DNA of 8,452 nt from JAKFVC01 sp040386595 (GTDB taxonomy: Bacteria; Planctomycetota; Planctomycetia; Planctomycetales; Planctomycetaceae), in contig JAZKFE010000068.1 of assembly GCA_040386595.1 (NCBI GenBank), positions 1-8,452 on the forward strand. The letters run 5' to 3'. Made by a program: the position numbers and the translations under genes. The notes below the pieces were generated by a model. That model saw nothing but the letters and a program-made list of their open reading frames with translations. It had not been told where the DNA came from and did not search any database. Positions 8,409 through 8,452 of the stretch are shown one piece after another. The number at the start of each line of letters is the position of its first letter. Position 1 is the first letter of the stretch.

Positions 8409-8452
8409 GATTCCTTCACCCTTCACTACACCGTGAAATAACACGGACGTTG

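Noticed and set aside
8314..8413. GATTC on both sides of the 29-bp inverted repeat as a target-site duplication
   Set aside because: The left copy is not adjacent to the repeat end and is explained by the palindrome.
8431..8446. CCGTG/CACGG hairpin at the right edge
   Set aside because: Only 5 bp with a 6-nt loop; too short to distinguish from chance, and the context is cut by the window end.

Overview
The window reads as a chromosomal stretch from a planctomycete. This is inferred from protein style: a PfkB kinase with a GEILWDI start, a Tat-exported TIM-barrel sugar isomerase-like protein, a planctomycete-type LptD-like outer-membrane protein and an ArsM-like methyltransferase. Moderately high GC and intergenic spaces packed with GC-rich hairpin repeats fit the same group. 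I see no tRNA, rRNA, CRISPR array, transposase, integrase or phage gene.

Layout. 1-92: a cluster of small hairpins. 190-1098 (+): PfkB-family sugar kinase. 1117-1368: two adjacent long inverted repeats lying between convergent genes. 1390-2412 (-): Tat-signal TIM-barrel protein with a xylose-isomerase-like metal site. 2413-3023: divergent intergenic region with a good sigma70-type promoter (TATAAT at 2790-2795) firing rightward. 3024-6191 (+): large LptD/OstA-like outer-membrane protein with two periplasmic modules. 6197-6610 (+): small three-helix membrane protein of the DgkA fold, 5 nt downstream and probably cotranscribed. 6611-7095: intergenic region with two more hairpin clusters. 7096-8181 (+): full-length homologue of arsenite methyltransferase ArsM lacking the arsenic-binding catalytic cysteines. 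8182-8452: hairpin, 24-bp perfect palindrome and a 29-bp inverted repeat.

How the genes fit together. The kinase and the TIM-barrel protein both suggest carbohydrate metabolism, but they are convergent and separated by repeats, so they are not an operon. The LptD-like gene and the DgkA-fold gene form the only convincing operon and suggest an envelope-lipid function. The ArsM-like gene stands alone.

Most unusual points: (i) the DgkA-fold protein and the ArsM-like protein each keep their family's architecture but have replaced the residues the family uses for catalysis; (ii) the LptD-like protein has a duplicated OstA-type module and only one cysteine after its signal peptide; (iii) three unrelated REPIN-like inverted repeats, each arm with its own inner hairpin, plus three copies of a multi-hairpin cluster, fill the gene boundaries. 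All family calls come from reading motifs; no search was run.
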